This document shows positions 10,250 to 23,325 of a DNA stretch of 64,000 nt, one piece after another. Under the pieces are notes generated by a model. That model was not told where the DNA came from. It saw only the letters and a list, made by a program, of their open reading frames with translations, and made no database searches. This stretch comes from Plotosus lineatus (Eukaryota > Chordata > Actinopteri > Siluriformes > Plotosidae), in contig CM045733.1 of assembly GCA_024760905.1 (NCBI GenBank), positions 35,971,001-36,035,000 on the forward strand, written 5' to 3'. Made by a program: the position numbers and the translations under genes. Position 1 is the stretch's first letter; the number at the start of each line of letters is the position of its first letter.

Positions 10250-13200
10250 TCTCACCATCCTGCTGCTTGACAAGTCCTTGGTGGATGTAGCGAATGTAGG
10301 TGAAGAAGTTACATACGGAGGTAATCTAGAATTAGGTAGGAGAAGAAAACTTGATTGCAGGAGATAAAATGCCATTTAGTGAACTTTCATTTCCCAGATT
10401 TTCTGCTTCTCCATCAGACTGCTGAAAATATTTTGGGTGAGGTGGGATTTTTCTGGAAATAACTGATTTTGCTTCACAGACAAAGTGAAAAGATGTTGAA
10501 AACAGGCTACTGTTCACAAAATGCATGATTCGCAGAGGGCTCAAAACAAAATTCACAAAAGGACACTCATTTGAACAAAAAATATTAAATGCGGGATGAT
10601 TATGAAGCGATCTTTTTCTGGCAATGAAGTTTAAGAATGAGGTTTTAGTCTGCCTGTTTCCATCATTTGCTTAACCGGCCTGGATGTTTGACATCAAATA
10701 GTCTGAATACATTTCTTACTGCTCAATAAATCAAAAACAAAGAAAATCTAAACTGAGCCCTTTTTTAAACGGAAAATCTGCTGCTCTGAGCCACAATGCA
10801 CACACACACACACAGTATAATAATTATGAAAAATAAAGCTAAAAAATGAGTAAGGAGAAGATGGGAGGGGTTGGGGGGGTATTGTTGTAAATTCCTGTGA
10901 TTGATAAGTACAAACCGAATTCCGAAAAAGTTGGCACACTATACAAATTGTAAATAAAAACTGAATGCAATGATGTGGAAGTGCCAAATTTCAATATTTT
11001 ATTCCGAGTAGAACATAGATGACAGGTCAAAAGTTTAAACTGAGAAATTGAAAAATATGTTGATTTTAAATTTCATGGTGTCAACAAATCTCAAAAAAGT
11101 TGGCACAGATAGCAATAAGCGACTAGAAAAATCAATTGCACTTATAATGAACAGCTGGAGGAACAAATAGCACTAATGAGGTCCATTGGCAGCATGACTA
11201 AGTATAAAAAGAGCTTCTCAGAGTGGCAGTGTCTCTCAGAAGCCAAGATGGGTAGAGGATCACCAGTTCCCCCAATGTTGTGCAGAAAGAGAGTGGAGTA
11301 ATATCAGAAAGGTGTTTCCCAGCAAAAAACTGCAAATAGTTTGAAGTTATCCTCCACAGGGCATAACAACATCCAAAGATTCTGAAAATCTGGAACAATC
11401 TCTGTGTGTAAGGGTCAAAGCCGAAAAACCAGACTCAATGCCCGTGATCTTCGGGCACTTAAATGGCACTGCATCACAAACAGGAATGCTACTGTAAGGG
11501 AAATCACAGAATGGGCTCAGCAATACTTCCATAAACCATTGTCGGTGAACACAATTCACCATGCCATCTGCCGTTGCCAGTTGAAACTCTACAGTACAAA
11601 GAAGCATTTCTAAACAGGACACAGAAGCACAGGCGTTTTCTCTGGGCCGGGGTCATTTAAAATAGAGTGTGGCAAAGTGGAAAACTGCACTATGGTCAGA
11701 CGAATCACAATTCGAAGTTCTTTATGGAAAACTGGGACACTATGTCATCCAGACTAAAGAGGACAAGGACAACCCAAGTTGTTATCAGCGCTCAGTTCCT
11801 GCATCTGTGATGGATGGGGTTGCATGAGTACGTGCGGCATGGGCAGCTTGCACATCTGGAAAGGCACCGTCAATGCATAAAGGTATATTCAGGTGCTAGA
11901 ACAACTTATGCTCCCATTCAGATGTCGTCTCTTTCAGAGAAGAATTTGCATTTTTGAACATGATGATGCCAGACCACATGCAGCACTAATTACAGCATCA
12001 TAGCTGCGTAGGAAAAGGATCCGGATATCGAAATGACCAGTCCAGATCTTTCACCTATTGAGAACATTTGGTGCATCATAAAGAGGAACGTGCAATAAAG
12101 AAGGCCCAGGACAGTTGAACAGTTAGAGGCCTGTATTAGCTAACAATGGGACAGCATTCCTATTTCTAAACCTGAGAAACGTGTTCCCCAGATGTTGCAA
12201 ACTATTGTAAGAAGAGGGGTAATAAAAATGGTCTTGTCCCAACTTTTTTTGAGTTTTGTTGACAGCATAAAATTTAAAATCAACATATTTTTCACTTAAA
12301 ATTATACATTTTCTCAGTTTAAATTTTTCTGACCTGTTATCAAATGTTCTTTTTGGAATAAAATATTGAAATTTGGCACGTCCACATCATTGCATTTAGT
12401 TTTTATTCACAATTTGTAGAGTGTCCCAAATTTTTTGGAGTCTGGTTTGTATCATTCAGCATACATTTGCCGAGGAACTCCCATTCAAGGACAGAGGGGA
12501 ACGGACACTCACTAATTAGATGGCATTAACATTATTTTTAAGGTATACATATATATATATTTTTTTTGGTAGGCAAGGTGGGGAAATCCTGTAATCAATC
12601 CTGGTGGAGATGGGAGGCAAATGCAGTATGAAGAAAAGGTGTGTTCATATTCTTGCACTCTCATCGGGATCTTTGCAGAGATGTTCTGAATGCAATGGAG
12701 TCTCTAAATCAGGGGTCCCCAATTTTTTTTCCTTCTCTGATGGGGGGGCCGAGGTCATTTTGTAACGAAAAAAGTGTGACAATCGCAGGGCTGCCTAAAC
12801 ATAAACATTTATTGTTTTCCAATATGCGTGTTTTTTTTGTTTTTTTATTATTATTTATTTCCTGACTTTTTTCTGTGACGGTCCCACTGCTTGCTATCAA
12901 TTGAGCAACCCGAAATCTGCCCGAACAGACGACTGGTTCAGCCGAACCTGGCGTACAAATGTATTCTCCTGAGCTAACAGTCCACTTTTTAGCTATAAGA
13001 GTTTGTCTACTCGCATTTGGCCTTGCATGCGATCAGACTCGCCTTTGTGACAGGATTCAGAGTGTCAGCGCAGATTGCATTCTTTGAATATCGCTACTGT
13101 CTCTTGACGAATGATACAAACAACCTTTTCTTTGAATTGAACAAAAAAATAATTGTTTGTCCACTGCAGGTTAAATACCATGCATTCTGAATCAATTGTT

Positions 13201-16200
13201 CTCTTCCATAACATTTTGACCATTATTCCATTCTATTTGACAGGGAAGAGGCTAGGATTTTTTTTTTTTTTTTTATGGGGGGGGGGGGGGGTCGGTATTC
13301 AGATAGGGGCACAGATGGCAGAAGGGTGGAATAGGGTGTCATGTTCTAGCTGTGTATTAGTCTTGATTTCGTGGCCAGACTAAAAAAAAATAAATCATAA
13401 TGCGTCTCTGGTATTGTTCAGGGGGCCGGGCCAAATGTGGGGACCACTGCTCTAAATGCTCTTGTTTGGGATCCCAATGAGAAGCACAATCAACTTTTCA
13501 ACATCTGATGAGGTGAGTGTGAAACAAAGTTTGACAATATTACTGAGATGATGAAAGGAAATCTTGCAGAGGTGTTTAATATGGGTTTCAAAATTCAAAT
13601 TCAAACTTTTACCCAAAAGGTTGTTGACTGATGACAAGAGGGGAATGTAGGGACCAGAGAATGTAATGTTGGTTATCAGGTCTGCCAAACCATGAAAGTA
13701 CCATTTTGCAGTCAACAAACCAAAAATTAGTATTTTGAGCTGAAGATTAATATTCATAATAGAAAAAAATAGTACTCAAATTAGGATTCCACAAAATTAT
13801 ATATGGACTTACAGTGGAGCCTCAGTACTCAAACTTAATCCGTTCCGGACGGCTGCTCGGATTCCGATTTGTTTGGATTCCCAATGCGCTTTTCCCATTA
13901 CAAATAATGTAAATGGTCTTAATCCGTTCGGTCGTCTTTTGAACAGAAGTTAACTCGTACCATAGGTCCTCAAATTAAGTGAAAAAATATTGAATACAGT
14001 ACATTATGTTATGGTTTGTGTTGTGAGAGACTTTTTAACTTTTTTGTGGTTTTTATTTTATTGTTTTCGTCTCTCAGAAAAGAGTTGCGCGTCGAAATGC
14101 GCATTGGTGAGGGGCATGGCTCAAATACGCAGGATGGAGTGCTAAACACACACATTTAATCATTTCCATTTAATCACAAACTATACAGACTAGCAGCGCT
14201 CTTCCCAGTGCTACAAGACTGTCCCTCTTGATCTCTCATCTCTGTGCTCAAGCAGTTCAAGCTTTGGTTTGATTTCCATTTTTCTCCGAATCTATCAGTG
14301 ACTACGATTTCCCCGTTTCATCTATGAAAACGGCTGTGCTTCATTGTTCACAGGGAAGGCACTAGTGCATGGGCACTAGAGCACTAGATCACTAGAAACC
14401 TGTGAACAATAAAGCGCAACCCATTTTCATAGATGAGTGTTAGAGCCACGCCCCTCTCCAACGCGCATTTCAACATGCAACTCTTTTCTGAGACCATAAC
14501 ACACTAAAATGAAAACCACAGAAAAGTTAAAGCACAAGAAAAATAAAGATAAGAATTTTAACCTTCTTGGTAGTGAGCAGTTGGCATACGTAAATGTTGG
14601 AGAGGGAGAGAAACAGAGGAAAAGAAGGTGGAGGTTTCCCTTCCAATAACAGCTTCAGGTAAATCAGCCAAAGGTGTTTTTTTTTTCCTCTTGTTACCGC
14701 TTTGCATGGATGACTTTGTTTTCTTGAAGAACATTTCTAACGTGGCTGATTTCTGCCTTCTTTTCAAAACCTTACAGAAGTGGCTCATGACCTCATCGTT
14801 AAAGGTGTTCACAGCACTACTAGTGCTTTAGCTTAGCTACATACATCCATCCATCCATCCATCCCTCCCTCTTCAGCTTCGTTTAGGCAAGGGGTGTCAA
14901 ACTCATGCCAGAAAGGGCCATGTGGCTGCAGGTTTTTGTTTCAACCAAGCAGCAGCACACCTGACTTGGCTCATTTAATCAAGTGATTTGAGTCTTCAGG
15001 TAGTTGATTGGTCAGCCTCTGTACAGTGCACACAGATTGACCAATCAACTGCGTGAAGACTCAAATCAGTTAATTAATCAGTTAATTAATAAGTAAATTA
15101 ATCAGAAAAGTTTAAGAGATATGCATTTATACAAGTCATAATTATGATGCAAGAAGATGCACATATCTGCATTATCCGGTGATAAGTGTCTCTTCTTGTT
15201 CAAAATGTTCCGTGCTGTTGAGAACGCGCACTCTGACGGCACACTAGAGGCAGGGACGTACCATTTACCATACAGAGAGGCGGGACGTACCATTTACTAC
15301 AGACGCCGTCATGAACACAGGAAGCTATAACGTTCGAAGTATCGATATCCCTTTTATAGGTATCGATTATCAATCGACATAATTATATCGGCGATATTCC
15401 GATTGTCAATGACATCCCTACTGATCTGTGGGTTTTCTATTCGGTACTCTAAATCGTATTTGTCGCTGGAGGTGGTATATGGCATTAGTGATTAGATAGC
15501 TTTAGCTTTAGTACTGTATCAACTTCCGGACTTCCCCAGGACAGCTTTTAGGGTGATATATAAAGCACCAGCCTGATGAGCCACTAGGCTTGGGTGTAAA
15601 AGCCCAAACAGACCTTAAATAGTATCAACAACTTCCAGACTTCCGGAAGTCGCGCACTTATCCTTGCTCTTGGTCTCGTTTTTTTCTCACGCATTTCTCG
15701 GGTTCGACTTTCGGTTTTTATTCGGTTTCTGGGTTGATAAAAGTCACGACTTTTTTGTTCGGATTCCCATTTGTTCCAGCTCTAGAGCGTTCGGATTCTG
15801 AGGGTCCACTGTACATGTTATCTTTGTAAAATTGTACTTTATTTTGCATGAATAATGAAACAACAGCATCTTTGAGAAAAGCATGTTTGTTTAACATAAC
15901 TCTACTGGTCTTATAATATAGAACATGTCAATTATTAAATGTTGCATATTTATTATATTATGCATTACCCTGAATGATATTTGATATCAGCATTTACAAA
16001 TAAGTAAGAGACTTCAGGACAAGAAAAAGTTATAAAGTAAGCAAACTATTCGCTAGCTGGATATGTCTGCCTCCCTTTATATTAGTTTTATTATCAAAAA
16101 TGACTGAAGACACAAGGCTAAATTTTTCATTGCACATTGTCAAAAGGCCGTGTCTCTGTCGTACTTCTTAATAAATGGATAAGATGTTGAATACTCCAAG

Positions 16201-17238
16201 ATAAAAATTCTTGGTTTCTTTTTGTCACCATTGTGGGTTTCCCACAACCATTCAATGATTGGCTCTGGTTACCACAGAGTGTATGCAAGATAGCCGCTGA
16301 GTCATGTAAATCAACCTACCTTGCTGCCGATTAATGAATCGCATGGTAAAATACAACAGTAACATCCCGTGAGATTATCGCGTATCTCGAGACTTGGCTT
16401 TGCCAGTAAGGTAAACACAATGCAATTCATCAGAATTATTGATAAAATATTGTCAAATTAAATTGAAAGGAGCATATTTTCCTGAAAGTTTGAAATTCGT
16501 ATTAATATCTGAATGAATCGTATTGCCATATTTTATGTTATTTTTCATATGAATGGCGTACGGATAAATTCGTACAAGTTGGCAGCCCCGAGTTATGGAT
16601 GATGACTGAAAGTGGAGTGGGGAACCAACCAAAATTACTTTATATTTCATCCATACTGTTATCTCCTACAGAGAGGCCGTGAGTATTGATAGAAAATAGG
16701 TAAATACAGAAGAATATGTATCACTTTTCATGTAAAGTCATGTGTCACCAGTACAGTAATAAAATGAGACTAATGATACTGTCAAAGGGGAGCGAACTAA
16801 GGTCTGACCCCTGAGGAACTCCACAGCTCACAATGTGGATCTGGGACTTTGCCTTTCCAAAAGAAATGTATTTTGCAAATGAAATAGGATTGAAACCAGT
16901 TAAAAGTGGTGTCAGTCAGTCCAGTGGTGGGAAATAGCCAGTGGAGGACGACACAATAATGCTCCAGACAAGTCAAGGAGGATGAAGACGGAAGGTGAGC
17001 CAGAATCAGCAACCATCAGTAAGTCATTTGTGAATCTGATCAGAGCTGTTTCTGCTCGGTGGGCAGAATAGAAACCAAAGTGATTTTTTTTTTTTTCAAA
17101 AAGATTGCTGCATTTGAAGTGGTCCTGGAGGTGGGAGGACATGACTTATTCCTCTGAGCTTTGAAAAAAAATGGGAGGTTAGAAATAGACCAGTAATTGA
17201 GAAGTGATTTAATTATGGAGTTTATTTATTTATTTTAA

Positions 17239-17276
<38 letters not shown>

Positions 17277-20200
17277 GCAGCCGTGAGGGGGCACAAACCA
17301 GTGTCCGTCCTCATGCTGGTCCCAAGCCCAGATAAAGGCAGGACCAGTTGCGGCAGGAAAGGCATCCAACGTAAAACTTTTGCCAGAATACAGAATGCAA
17401 ATCGTCAAAACATATTCCATACTGAATCGGTCGAGGCCTGGGTTAACAACGAGCACCATCAGTGCTGTAAACCAACAGGGTGCTGGTGGAAATTGGACTA
17501 GTGTTGGTCGAAGAAGGAGAGGCGGAAGGTGTGTCCGTAGGCAGAGAGAGAAGAGGAAAGGCATGGGTCTAGGACTGAGAGTAGGGACTTTGAATGTTGG
17601 AACTATGACAGGAAAAGCTTGAGAGCTGGCTGTCATGATACAGAGGAGGAAGGTGGACATACTGTGTGTTCAGGAGACCAGGTGGAAAGGTAGCAAGGCT
17701 AGAAGCTTAGGAGCAGGGTTTAAGCTGTTTTTTCATGGTGTGGATGGGAAGAGAAATGGAGTAGGAGTCATCTTGAAGGAGGGGTTTGTCAGGCATGTGC
17801 TAGAAGTGAAAAGACTGTCAGAGAGTGATGAGTCTCAAATTAGAAATTGAAGGCTTAATGATCACTTTTGTTAGTGCTTATGCCCCACAGGCAGGATGTG
17901 AGCTAGAAGAGAAGGAGAGATTCTGGAGTGAGTTAGATGAAGTGAGGCAGAGTACCCCAAGAAGTGAGAGTGGTCATTGGTGCGGACGTCAATGGACATC
18001 TTGGTGCAGGCAATAAAGGGGACGAGGAAGTGATGGGCAGGTTTGGTATCCAGGACAGGAACACAGAAGGACAGATGTTGGTAGATTTTGCAAAAGGGGT
18101 GGAAATGGCCGTGGTGAATACTTTCTTCCAGAAGCGACAGGAGCTTAGGGTGACTTATAAAAGCGGAGGTAGGAGCACACAGGTAGACTACATCTTGTGT
18201 AGACGATGTGATTTGCAGGAAGTCAGTGCCTGCAAAGTAGTAGTGGGTGAGAGTGTTGCCAAACAGTATAGGATGATGATGTGCAGGATGACGCTAATGG
18301 TGAGTAAGGTGAAGAAGGCAAAGGAAGAGCAGAAGAAAGTGGTGGAAGCTGAAAAAGGAAGAGTGTCGTGTTGTCTTCAAGGAGGAGTTGAGACAGGCTT
18401 TGGATGGTCAGGAAGTGCTTCCAGATGACTGGAAAACTACAGCTAATGTGATCAGGGAGACAGGTAGGAGAGAACTTGGTGTGTCATCTGGAAGGAAAGT
18501 AGATAAGGAAACTTGGTGGTGGAATGAGGAAGTGCAGGAGTGTGTAAAAAGGAAGAGGTTAGCTAAGAAGAAGTGGGACATAGAGACGACCGAAGAGAGT
18601 AAACAGGAGTACAGAGAGACACAGCGTAAGGCGAAGGTAGCAGTGTCAAAGGCCAAACAGAGGGCGTATGATAACTTGTATGCTAGGTTGGACAGTAAGG
18701 AGGGGGAAAATGATTTATAAAGGTTGGCACAACAGAGAAATAGAGATGGGAAGGACGTGTAACAAGTTAGAGTGATTAAGGACAGAGAGGGAAATATATT
18801 GACTGATGACATAAGTCTGCTGGGAAGATGGAAAGAGTGCTTTGAAGAGCTGATGAATGAGGAAAATGAGAGAGAAAAAAAGAGAAGAGGCGGCGACCGT
18901 TGAGAATCATGAAGTAACAAAGATTAGTCAGGGTGAAGTGAGGAGGGCATTGAAGAGGATGAAGACTAGAAAGGCAGTTGGTCCTGAGGACATGCCAGTG
19001 GAGGTATGAAAGTGCCAAGGAGAGGTAGCAGTAGATTTTCTGACAAGAACATTTAAAAAGGTCTTAGAGAGTGAAAGCATGCTGGAGGAATGGAGGAGAA
19101 GTGTGTTGGTTCCCATTTTTAAGAACAAGGGAGACGTGCAGAGTTGTGGCAAATAGGGATAAAGTTGATGAGCCATACAATGAACTTATGGGAAAAATAG
19201 TGGAAGCTAAACTAAGGCAGAGGTCAGCATTTGTGAACAACAGTTTGGTTTCATGCCAAGAAAGAGCACCACAGTTGCAGTGTTTGCTTTGAGGATGTTA
19301 ATAGAGAAGTACACAGAAGGTCAAAGGGAGCTGCATTGTGCTTTTGTGAATCTGGAGAAAGCATATGACAGGGTGCCGAGAGAGGAACTGGGGTATTGCA
19401 TGAGGAAGTCTGGAGTGGCAAAGTAGTATGTTAGAGTGGTGCAGGACATGTATGAGAGATGTAAGACAGTGGAGAGGTGTGATGTCGGTGTGACAGAAGA
19501 GTTGAAAGGTAGAGGTCAGACTGCATCAAGGGTCAGCTCTGAGCCCCTTCTTGTTTGCTATGGTGATGGACAGGCTGACAGACGAGGTTAGACAATAATC
19601 TCCATGGACCATGATGTTTGCAGATGACATTGTGATCTGTAGTGAGAGCAGAGAACAAGTGGAGGAAAATCTAGAGGTGGAGGTATGCCCTGGAAAGGAG
19701 AGGAATGAAGGTTAGCCTCAGTAAGACAGAATGTGTGTGTGTGAATGAGAAGGACCCAAGAGGAACGGTGAGGTTACAGAGAGCAAAGATAAGGAAGGTG
19801 GAGGATTTTAATTACTTAGGCTCAGTAATCCAGAGCAATGGAGAGTGTGGAAAAGAGGTGAAGAAGCATGTGCAGGCAGGTTGGAGAAAAGTGTCCGGTG
19901 TGATAGGAGAGTATCGGCAAGAATGAAAGGAAAAGTGTATAAGACGGTGTTGAGGCCAGCGATGTTGTATGGTTTAGAAACAGTGGCCCTGGGGAAAAGA
20001 CAGGAGGCAGACCTGGAGGTAGCAGAGATGAAAATGTTGAGGTTCTCTTTAGGAGTAACGAGGGTGGATAGGATCAGGAATGAGTACATCAGAGGGACAG
20101 CACATGTTAGATGTTTTGGAGACAAAGTCAGAGAGGCTAGATTGAGATGGTTTGGACATGTACAGAGGACGAAGAGTGAATATATTGGTAGTAAGATGCT

Positions 20201-22056
20201 GAGGTTGGAACTACCAGGCAGAAGGCCCAGAGGAAGACCAAAGAGAAGATTTATGTGGTGAGGAGGACATGAAGGTAGTTGGAGTAAGAGTAGAAGATAG
20301 AGAGGATAGGGTGAGATGGAGGCAGATCATTTGCTGTGGCGACCCCTGAAGGGAACAGCCGAAAGGAAAAGAAGATGATGATTTTGGGTTGTTTTTTTGT
20401 TGGTTTAAGGGTTTTTTTTGCTTAATTTATGTGACAATTTTCACATATTCTTCCTTAATTTCCGTATTTTTTAATTCAATGAATATTTATTTTTTATTTA
20501 TTTTTTATTTTTAAACCACGATACACTGAAGCCGCATTAATTGAAGCGTGAAGTAGCAAGGGATCCCTGAATTTGCTTTCACAAGAGCTGTAGAAAAGGT
20601 GTCTGGGGCACAGCTGGGGATTTCATCCTCCTGGCAATGTCCTCAGTTCTCTTGCTGTCAGACATCTGGAAAGTTGTGAAGGGGCTTGGGGATCTAAAAC
20701 TATGGGCAAGTAGTCAAGTAGACAGGTGAAATGGAGAAATCACAAATAACAGAATTAATCGAGTCCATTTTTGTTTTGAAAAAGGTGATAAAATGATTGC
20801 AGCTTGACAAGATCATTGACAGTGAGGAACGGCTTGAAATTTCCAGTCGTGCTTTTGATGACATTTGAGTAAAAATGTGACCATGCCTCTCAGGGACTCT
20901 GAGCAGGCCTTTTGGTGTTCCTGATAAACAACTTTATGAACCTTAAGAACTGAAGCTTTTTAACGTCATTCAAGCACAACTGCTTGCATACTGGTAAACC
21001 AGGGGTCTGTGTGAGAATAAGTGAGACTTGTACTTTTGACAGGCACATGGAGATCCAGAATGCTGGCTGATGAAAAATTTGCATGAGGTTGATAAGGTAA
21101 GTGATCCATCATGGTTTCTGGGTTAATGATTTCAAATTTCAGAAATAGATCTGATGTTTGTGCTTGGTGCAGGAGGACAGATTTGACAATTCCATGAAGA
21201 TAACTTTGTAGTCACTGAGAAGTGACATACAAAAAAAAATTGCTGAGGGGCTGTAGTGATAAACAAGAAACAATTCAATTCCGAGTCAGGTATAATCCCA
21301 TAAAAATCAATTTAATTGAATTTATCATATATTGAATCTAGTTATAGTGGTTTATTTCAGATTATCACTTCACCGTCTTTATTTCATGTGTGAATAAACA
21401 CTTGCACAATAAATGTTCTTCATTACATTATTTTTCTGGTTAATATTTATTTCTTCCCCCAAATTTCATTTTTCCCCCCACACACTACACTTTACACAGT
21501 ACATTTCACACTTAACCTGTTTAAAAAAATGTAAATCCTCTACAAAAGCATACCCTTTAAAATCAAAGCAAACTACTCTGGCCATTGCTTCTTGTGTCAC
21601 CTGTTGCATCTGTAGCTACAGGCTCTGACAAGTTAAGGGTTAAGGTTATTATCTCATACCCCCGTTATGGTGACAAGGTCAGTGGTGATGGAAAAGGTAG
21701 ATATTCTTACGTATCAACTTTAGCCAATGTTCTAAAAAGCAGTTTGTAAACACTCACCCGATATCGACAGAAGGGAGAGACGTAATAGTAATTGCTGGAG
21801 TCCCCGAATTTAATTCTGTGCTTGCAGGTTTTCGTCAGGCCACTGAGGGCACATTTTCTGCAGATGGGAAACCATTTTCTTACAATAAACATCTGCGTAT
21901 GCAACAATCTGCTAATAACTGACAGAAAATCTGTAAATAATTTATAAGTGTTGTATTCTGGTTATGTATTGTCCTACACAGATAACACCATCCAAACTCT
22001 TACAAAAAAAAAATGTGGGTTAAAAGCTTATTAACAAGAGAGTCTGCATGAAGAAT

Positions 22057-22118
<62 letters not shown>

Positions 22119-23292
22119 TACACTTACGTGACTATTTCAGATTTCCTGCCACTAGGGGGCAGCATAGAAGGAAACAAAGGAATAAAGAAACAGAACAGAA
22201 GGGAAACGCTTGACATTTGATCCAACAGAAGCTTGAGGGGAGGGTGGGGCCAAAGAGGTGGAGTGTGTGATATTAGATGGTGCATATAAAACCCGATATT
22301 CAATCAGTGTGGAGGACTTGCATATGTTCCATTAAAAAAGGGTCTTCTGTGGGAGTTACTTTGATTGATCAGGCTTTATTGCTTTTTTCATTGAAGGTCT
22401 GTACCTTGAAAATTACACACAAATGATGACCAACTATGATCATTTTCAGAGAAAAGCTGAGATTCTCAATAATGACACATTTCTTTGTATTTAAGCAGTT
22501 ACACTCCAAGCACCACGACCTACAGCCTATAGCCTGGACGGACACACACACACAAACACACACATCTCCCTCTATAATTATTGGCACCCCTGGTTAAGAT
22601 CGGTTACAGGCCTTGAAATAAATGTTTTTATTGCAGAAGCATACGGTCACACTGAAAGTTGTTTAAAAATGTAACCTTCGCCCCAAGTGAATTTTAAGTG
22701 GGGGGGAAAAAATCCCTTAGTAAAAAAAAATAATTATTTATAATTTAAAATCACCTGTTCCACCTTCATTCGCACCATAACAATTCCTAGGAAATAAATG
22801 TGATTGAAATATTCCTATCAATTCTACCCTAGTTTACAAAGTTGATGACAGTATCTAGGAACATTTAATTAGTAATTCATTACTTCCTGTTTCCCTGGAC
22901 TATCAACTTCCCTGGACTGTGACAGAGAGGCCATTTCTCTTATCTGCTCTTCAACATGAGAAAGACAAAGGAACACATCATTCAGGTAAGTCAGGCATTG
23001 GCTACAAAAAATAGTCTCTCACTTGCACCTGACCATATTTACTGTCAGAGGAATCATTAAAAGGTTTAAAACAACTGGATCAGTATTAAACAAGCCTGGA
23101 TGAGGAGCAAGGTTATTTTGCCACCACACACAGTGAGGAGGAAAGTAAGAGAAATAAAACGTTCTTCAAAGTTCACTGTTAAAGAATTGCAACTATTGGT
23201 AGTATCTTGAGGTCACAAAGTCTCCAAATCAACCATTAGGTGCCATGTACATGCCAACAAATTGTTTGAGAGGAATGCATGGGGAAAGAAAG

Positions 23293-23325
<33 letters not shown>

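Larger units (their letters stand above)
13812..15811 (-). mobile_element. Tigger/pogo element, 2.0 kb, decayed
   Basis: The ends CAGTGGAGCCTCAGTACTC and CTGAGGGTCCACTG are inverted repeats with TA on each side. The minus strand (14812-14558) retains a C-terminal Tigger transposase stretch: [19 protein letters not shown], then TLEMFF. The rest of the transposase is not recognisable. A separate hAT-derived block is nested at about 14886-15420. It sits in the L2-type LINE of intron 8. Confidence 0.75.

Noticed and set aside
14886..15420. A single intact hAT insertion
   Set aside because: The ends look right but no matching 8-bp duplication was found and the flanks differ. It is recorded as hAT-derived sequence, not a clean insertion.
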